Positions 61,540 to 64,000 of a stretch of DNA of 64,000 nt are shown in pieces (the first letter of the stretch is position 1; every line of letters begins with the position of its first letter). The notes below the pieces were generated by a model that was not told where the DNA came from, made no database searches, and worked only from the letters and a program-made list of their open reading frames with translations. Location: NCBI GenBank assembly GCA_945877595.1, contig CAMDVN010000006.1, forward strand, positions 1 through 64,000. The letters run 5' to 3'. The stretch comes from Cyanobium sp. NIES-981. GTDB lineage: Bacteria; Cyanobacteriota; Cyanobacteriia; PCC-6307; Cyanobiaceae. The position numbers and the translations under genes are program-made.

Positions 61540-61758
61540 ATGCAGCCAGGGGACAAGGTCAAGGTGAACACCAGCGTGGTGGTGTTCCACCATCCCCAGC
61601 ACCGCGGTCAGCCCTATGACCTGCAGGGTCAAGAAGGTGACGTGGTGAGTGTGCTCGAGAACTGGAAGGGACGCCCGATCAGCCCCACCCTGCCGGTGGT
61701 GGTGGCCTTCGGCAAATTCAAGGTGCACCTGCGCCCCGATGAACTCATGGTGCTTTGA
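61540..61758 (+). CDS. ftrV: Ferredoxin-thioredoxin reductase variable chain
   Basis: GDKVKVNTSVVVFHHPQHRGQPYDLQGQEGDVVSVLENWKGRPISPTLPVVVAF. Confidence 0.88.
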   Translation: MQPGDKVKVNTSVVVFHHPQHRGQPYDLQGQEGDVVSVLENWKGRPISPTLPVVVAFGKFKVHLRPDELMVL

Positions 61759-62317
61759 GCAGGAAGACCCCTTCCTCCCCATCGATCTCCTGCAGACACA
61801 ACTGGATGGATTCTTGCCGGCTGGTGGGCACCAGCCGGCCGCAAAAATCTGGCTGAATCGGCAATTCCCGATGGCCCCGATCCACCATCACCAGCAGGCT
61901 CACCCGCCGTGGACGTCCCCAGGCCTGCAGCGCCTCCAAGGCGGCCCGTACGGTGCGGCCCGTGAAGATCACGTCATCAACCAGCACCACCTGCCGGCCC
62001 TCCAGGCTCACAGGGAGCTCGGTGGCCTGCCCCAAGCGGGTTCCGACCCGATCGAGATCATCGCGGTGAAAGGTCGGATCGAGGCTGCCACGCTCGATGC
62101 CATGGCCACAGATCATCTCAAGGCGGCGTGCCAGCACCTCCGCCAAAGCCACCCCCCGGGTGGGGATCCCCAACAACACCAACGCCTCGCTGTCGGTCAC
62201 CCCCTCAAGCACTTGGGAGGCAAGCCGGTCGAGCGTGCGGCGCAGATCGTGGGCCGAGAGCAAGGCAAGGCGCCTGCCTCCAGTTGGCTCCAAGGCTCCA
62301 TCAGGGTTTGGCTCCAT
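61745..62317 (-). CDS. pyrR: PyrR bifunctional regulator/uracil phosphoribosyltransferase
   Basis: LVLLGIPTRGVALAEVLARRL, VVLVDDVIFTGRTVRAALEAL. Confidence 0.93.
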   Translation of the reverse strand: MEPNPDGALEPTGGRRLALLSAHDLRRTLDRLASQVLEGVTDSEALVLLGIPTRGVALAEVLARRLEMICGHGIERGSLDPTFHRDDLDRVGTRLGQATELPVSLEGRQVVLVDDVIFTGRTVRAALEALQAWGRPRRVSLLVMVDRGHRELPIQPDFCGRLVPTSRQESIQLCLQEIDGEEGVFLLKAP

Positions 62318-62498
62318 GAAACCCTCACCAGCCCGCCAGCTTTGGCAGGATTCTAAGAATCAGACCCATGTGGCCAAAGCCTGACCCGAATCAGGGACAA
62401 GAAGACAGCCCTCCATGCGGGGGGTAGGTTGGTTTTGGACAGTCAACTGATCTCACTTCAGGTGACCACATCCACAAAAGGTCGGAGAAGCAGGTCGG

Positions 62499-64000
62499 GT
62501 GAAAGCAGTTCCCTCTTCCAAAACGACGGGTCTGGCCAACAACAACGGCCCTTCTCCCGCCTTCCGCGATTCCCAGTCCATTGCCCCTGTGGTGTTGGCA
62601 ATCCTCGATGGCTGGGGGCATTCCAACAATGAGGAACACAACGCGATTCGGGCCGCTTCAACACCGGTGATGGATGCCCTCTGGCATGCCTATCCCCACA
62701 CCCTCATTGAAGCCAGTGGTGGCTCTGTGGGTCTGCCCGACGAGCAGATGGGGAATTCAGAGGTGGGGCATCTCACGATCGGCTCAGGCCGCATCATCCG
62801 CCAAGAGTTGGTGCGCATCACCCAGGCGGTCAAGGACGGCTCACTCGCGCGCAACGGTGCCCTGAATGCGTTGGCCGACACCCTGTTGGCCGATGGCGGC
62901 ACGCTACATCTGATCGGGCTCTGCTCCGACGGCGGGGTCCATAGTCATATCGATCATCTCGGTGGATTGCTGCACTGGGCTGCAGGGCGCGGCCTCCGTG
63001 ACATCTGCATCCACGTGGTGACCGACGGGCGGGATACGGCCCCCAACAGTGCCGAAGCGTTCATCGAACGAATCCAAAGCCATATCCAGAACGCTGGGGT
63101 GGGGTGCATCGCCACCCTGTGTGGTCGCTACTGGACCATGGATCGCGACAACCGCTGGGAACGCACCGAAAAGGCGTACCGCCTGCTCACCGAAGCCAGT
63201 CCGATCAGCCCCCAGACTCCCGTTGAGATTCTCGAAGCCTCGTATGCCAATGGCATCAGCGATGAATTCCTTGAACCGGTGCGACTGGCCGCAGGCCTGA
63301 TCAGCCCAGGCGATGGCCTGGTCTGTTTCAACTTCAGACCCGACCGCGTGCGGCAACTGATGCGCGCCCTGGTCATGCCCGAGTTCGACACCTTTCCACG
63401 GCAGCGGATTGAACCCCTCGCTGTGGTCACGTTCACCCAATACGAGAAGGGGTTACCCGTGGCCGTGGCCTTCCCCCCTGAGTCGCTCGACGGGCTATTG
63501 GGCCAAGTGATCTCGGAAGCTGGGCTACGCCAGTTCCGCACCGCAGAAACTGAAAAATATCCCCATGTCACCTACTTCATGAATGGCGGGATCGAACAGG
63601 CCTTCCCCGGGGAAGACCGCCATCTGGTGCCGTCGCCCCGCGTGGCCACCTACGACCAGGCTCCGGCCATGGCCGCCGAACAACTCACCGACAACTGCAT
63701 CGCCGCCATCAAGAAGGGGATGTATTCCCTGGTGGTGATCAATTACGCCAACCCCGACATGGTGGGGCACACCGGCAAAATGGACGCCACCAAAACGGCG
63801 ATCACCACCGTTGACACCTGTGTCGGGCGGCTGATGGAAGCCACCAACCGCATGGGAGGCACCCTGCTCATCACCGCAGACCACGGCAATGCCGAGGTCA
63901 TGGAGGGGGCCGATGGTCGCGCTTGGACCGCCCACACCACGAACCCCGTTCCGGTGATTTTGGTGGAAGGTGAGCAGCGCAAACTGCCCGGCCATGGCAC
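62499..64000 (+). CDS. gpmI: 2,3-bisphosphoglycerate-independent phosphoglycerate mutase (truncated at window end)
   Basis: [61 protein letters not shown]; absent from the ORF track because no stop lies in the window; GTG start assigned by eye. Confidence 0.92.
   Translation, partial: MKAVPSSKTTGLANNNGPSPAFRDSQSIAPVVLAILDGWGHSNNEEHNAIRAASTPVMDALWHAYPHTLIEASGGSVGLPDEQMGNSEVGHLTIGSGRIIRQELVRITQAVKDGSLARNGALNALADTLLADGGTLHLIGLCSDGGVHSHIDHLGGLLHWAAGRGLRDICIHVVTDGRDTAPNSAEAFIERIQSHIQNAGVGCIATLCGRYWTMDRDNRWERTEKAYRLLTEASPISPQTPVEILEASYANGISDEFLEPVRLAAGLISPGDGLVCFNFRPDRVRQLMRALVMPEFDTFPRQRIEPLAVVTFTQYEKGLPVAVAFPPESLDGLLGQVISEAGLRQFRTAETEKYPHVTYFMNGGIEQAFPGEDRHLVPSPRVATYDQAPAMAAEQLTDNCIAAIKKGMYSLVVINYANPDMVGHTGKMDATKTAITTVDTCVGRLMEATNRMGGTLLITADHGNAEVMEGADGRAWTAHTTNPVPVILVEGEQRKLPGHG

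Noticed and set aside
1-64000. HIP1-type GCGATCGC enrichment
   Set aside because: Octamers occur only occasionally and do not look over-represented by eye; no count was run.
1-64000. Prophage, transposase, integrase or defence-system genes
   Set aside because: No transposase, recombinase, phage structural or restriction/Cas motifs were recognised in any supplied translation.

Overview
GC-rich cyanobacterial chromosome segment, most consistent with the marine/freshwater Synechococcus-Cyanobium lineage. Evidence is kaiA-kaiB-kaiC next to rplU-rpmA, psbV, petF, an NblS-like histidine kinase, ftrV, a cyanobacterial omega subunit, and a PSII S4-domain protein. Most of the window is densely packed housekeeping genes: lnt, sodB, queA, pdhC, an acyl-CoA/ACP synthetase, lipB, deoC, recO, pyrF, tyrS, pepA, the lpxC-fabZ-lpxA-lpxB/bamA block, purC, purD, truB, yebC, rnz, prmA, serA, murD, pyrR and a truncated gpmI. 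One tRNA-Val(GAC) is clear and three intrinsic terminators are strong. The less ordinary parts are: (1) a small double-glycine-leader peptide at the left edge, beside an apparent tRNA 3'-fragment; (2) a DUF1611/PLP-racemase pair with a candidate structured leader; (3) a lower-GC interval (about 42.6-44.7 kb) with three small predicted secreted proteins, one resembling a PapD-type chaperone N-domain, bracketed by a duplicated piece of the yebC 3' end; (4) many short imperfect tandem repeats placed at or across gene ends, or in frame inside conserved genes (pyrF, the S4 protein, SpoIID/LytB protein, kaiC stop, yebC stop); and (5) a 30-bp perfect palindrome inside the acyl-CoA synthetase gene. 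Product names come from reading the translations by eye; no database search was run.
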